NCBI GenBank assembly: GCA_963736325.1
Contig: CAVTOG010000010.1
Coordinates: 372,001 to 436,000 of the forward strand
DNA: 64,000 bases
DNA from: Actinoallomurus sp963736325
Lineage (GTDB): Bacteria > Actinomycetota > Actinomycetes > Streptosporangiales > Streptosporangiaceae
Reading direction: 5' to 3'
In this document: positions 54,817 to 64,000 of the stretch, in pieces
How the letters are laid out: every line of letters starts with the position of its first letter
Position numbering within the stretch: position 1 is the first letter of the stretch
Translations under genes and position numbers: made by a program
The notes under the pieces: generated by a model
What the model saw: the letters and a program-made list of their open reading frames with translations, nothing else
Told to the model about the DNA's origin: nothing
The model's database searches: none

Positions 54817-56582
54817 CGCGCCGCCGGAGGGCCTCCGGCGGGGCGCGATACGGGCGCGGGTGCCGGTGCCCTCGCGCCGCAGCTCCTCGACCGCCTTAGC
54901 CTGCGCGGCCACCGTCGGCGTGGTGAGCAGCGTGCCGCGCGGCAGCCGTACGCCCAGCGCGGCGGAGGCCAGTTCGGCGATGCGGAAGGCGGCCAGGGAG
55001 TGCCCGCCGACCACGATGAAGTCGTCCTCGACGCCGAGGTCGTGGCGGCCGAGCACCTCACACCACACGCGGAGCAGGGCACGTTCGTCGTCGGTGCGCG
55101 GTGCCACCGGCGACCGGTCGCCGTCGACGCCGAGGCCGGCGTCCAGCGCGGCGCGCACCTCCGTGCGGATCACCTTGCCCATGTGGTTGCGCGGGACGCG
55201 CTCGACCGGGGTGATCACGGCGGGCACCTTGTAGTCGGCCAGCCGCGTGCGCAGCCAGTCGCGGATCTCCTCGTCCGGCGCCGGCGCGCGGAGCACGACC
55301 ATCGCGCCGACCATGGTGCCGAGCACCGGGTGGGCGATGCCCGCGACGGCGGCCTCGGCGACGGCGGGGTGCTCGGCCAGCGCGTTCTCCACCTCCAGGC
55401 AGGAGACGTTGCTGCCGCCGGTGACGATCAGGTCGGCGCGGCGGTCGACCAGGTAGAGGTAGCCGTCCTCGTCGAGGTGGCCGAGGTCGCCGGTGCGGAC
55501 CCGTTCGTCGTCGAAGACCTCGTTCTCCCCATCGAGGTACGCCCGGCTCGGCACGCCGGAGGTGGACAGCACGATCTCTCCGATCTCTCCCGGCGGGCAC
55601 GGCTTGCCCTCCTCCCCGAGGATCTCGACCCGCTGACCGGCGAGCGGACGTCCGAGGGAGCCGGGCCGTGACGGGTCGTAGTCCATCGCGGTCATGGCGG
55701 GCCACGCCTCGGTGGAGGTGTAGCAGTTGGTGATCGTGGCGGACGGGACGATCCGGTCGACGGCGGCCAGGAGCGACGGCGTCGCGGGCGCGGCGGTCAG
55801 CACGACGCTGCGCAGCGACGACAGGTCGCGGCCCTCGGCGGCGCGCGACTCGACCAGCCAGGAGGCCATCGCGGGCACCAGGAGCGTGTGGTCGGCGCGG
55901 TGGCGTTCGACGAGGTCGCAGTAGCGCTCGGGGTCGAAGTGCTCCATCAGCACGGCGGTATGCGGGTCCTGCAGGGAGTGCAGCAGCGTCACCTGGCCGG
56001 AGTTGCTCGCGATCGGCGTCGCGTGCACGAAGTGACGGCCCGGCTCGTGCGGGGAGCCCGCGCCGGGGGTCCAGCCGGCGAGGACGTTGCGGTGGCTGGC
56101 CGCGACGAGCTTGGGCGTGCCCGTCGTCCCGGCCGTGTACAGCAGCTGGGCCAGGTCGTCGGGGCCGCACCCGGGGTCGACGTCGCCGGAGTCGCCGCCG
56201 AGTTCGGCCAGGCGCGCCGACCACGCCGGTACGCCGAGGTCCGCCGGCTCCCCGCCGTACAGGACGGCGGCGCAGCCCGCGGCGCGTACGGCCGCGGCGA
56301 GCTCGGGCGCCGCCAGCCGCGCGGACAGCGGCAGGGCGGTCGCGCCCGCGCGCAGCACCCCGAAGTAGGCGACCGCGAAGTCCGGCCAATCCGCGTTGCC
56401 CACGATGAGGGCGACACGGTCGCGCGGCGCGACGCCGCGGTCCCGCAGGGCGCGCGCCACCCCGCCCGCCCTCGTGTGCCAGGCCTGGAACGTCAGGCCC
56501 TCACCGTCGTCCAGGATCATCGCGATCCCGCCGGGCGAGGCGGCGGCCCGCTCGGCCAGCATGTGCGGCACCAGTGCGTCGG

Positions 56583-56586
<4 letters not shown>
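54814..56586 (-). CDS. Acyl- or aryl-activating A-T didomain (acyl-CoA-synthetase-like)
   Basis: 590 aa; ATG 56586 overlaps the stop of the upstream NRPS (ATGA). The adenylation domain has LLYTAGTTGTPKLVAASHRN (near 152), NCYTSTEAWPAMTAMDYDP, RTGDLGHLDEDGYLYLVDRR and the catalytic Lys region NHMGKVIRTEV. It lacks the FDxS motif whose Asp binds an amino acid's alpha-amine; the corresponding segment reads HATPIASNSGQVTLL. So the substrate is probably a fatty, aryl or other carboxylic acid, not an alpha-amino acid. A T domain follows (VVGGHSLAAFRIAELAS near 532). It would supply an N-acyl starter, possibly through the free-standing C domain encoded alongside. The stop codon abuts an IS-end-like repeat, so the 3' end may be modified. 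Confidence 0.85.

Positions 56587-64000
<7,414 letters not shown>

Overview
The window is very GC-rich, with actinobacterial codon use, actinomycete-type regulators (AfsR/SARP) and large modular NRPS genes. It looks like a secondary-metabolite region of a filamentous actinobacterium; the genus cannot be fixed from the sequence alone.

Region 1 (1-8.1 kb) is sugar and tailoring related. It holds two MGT-type glycosyltransferases separated by a decayed IS3-family transposase, an ABC-2 drug-export pair, a pyruvyl-transferase-family protein, and dTDP-deoxysugar genes (4-ketoreductase and 3,5-epimerase). The first glycosyltransferase reads without a stop into a cytochrome P450-like N-terminus that leaves the window. 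Region 2 (8.1-11.6 kb) holds a secreted GH84 N-acetylglucosaminidase-like enzyme and a small membrane protein.

Region 3 (11.6-42.3 kb) is a co-directional minus-strand run of 14 genes, transcribed from 42.3 down to 11.7 kb: MFS exporter, PduX-like Thr/Ser kinase, NRPS (C-A-T-C-A-T), MbtH, NRPS (C-A-T-E-C-A-T-C-T-E-PBP/beta-lactamase-like), discrete acyltransferase, acyl-CoA dehydrogenase, class-II aaRS-like amino acid:carrier-protein ligase, 3-hydroxyacyl dehydrogenase, ACP, and four amino-acid genes (cysteine-synthase-like, argininosuccinate-lyase-like, ATP-grasp, threonine aldolase). Kinase, PLP enzyme, lyase and ATP-grasp match the known route from phospho-Thr/Ser to 2,3-diamino acids (pacidamycin and friulimicin type). 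ACP, ligase, two dehydrogenases and AT form a cassette like the zwittermicin aminomalonyl-ACP cassette, but the loading enzyme is a seryl-tRNA-synthetase-like ligase. The last NRPS module (C-T-E) has no adenylation domain, so the AT may deliver the ACP-tethered unit to it.

Region 4 (42.3-64 kb) carries dispersed NRPS pieces: a C-T didomain, an ornithine-carbamoyltransferase homologue (possible ureido amino acid), a serine-specific A-T, a transthyretin/HIU-hydrolase-like protein that has lost its catalytic residues, a large AfsR/SARP regulator, a secreted lipase, a free-standing C domain, an acyl-activating A-T, and an NRPS (A-T-E-C-A-T-TE) whose thioesterase has a Cys nucleophile and whose C-terminus is fused to an MFS transporter; it continues past the right edge. 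Repeats phased at 11 bp, resembling SARP boxes, precede at least three of these genes. Two short IS-end-like inverted sequences lie directly at the stop codons of the regulator and the acyl A-T gene and bracket a block that also holds a gene fragment.

Overall this is most of a glycosylated or acylated nonribosomal peptide locus, or two interleaved ones. It has two different off-loading domains, several adenylation-less carrier proteins, and dedicated pathways for a diamino acid, a possible ureido amino acid and an ACP-tethered serine-derived unit.
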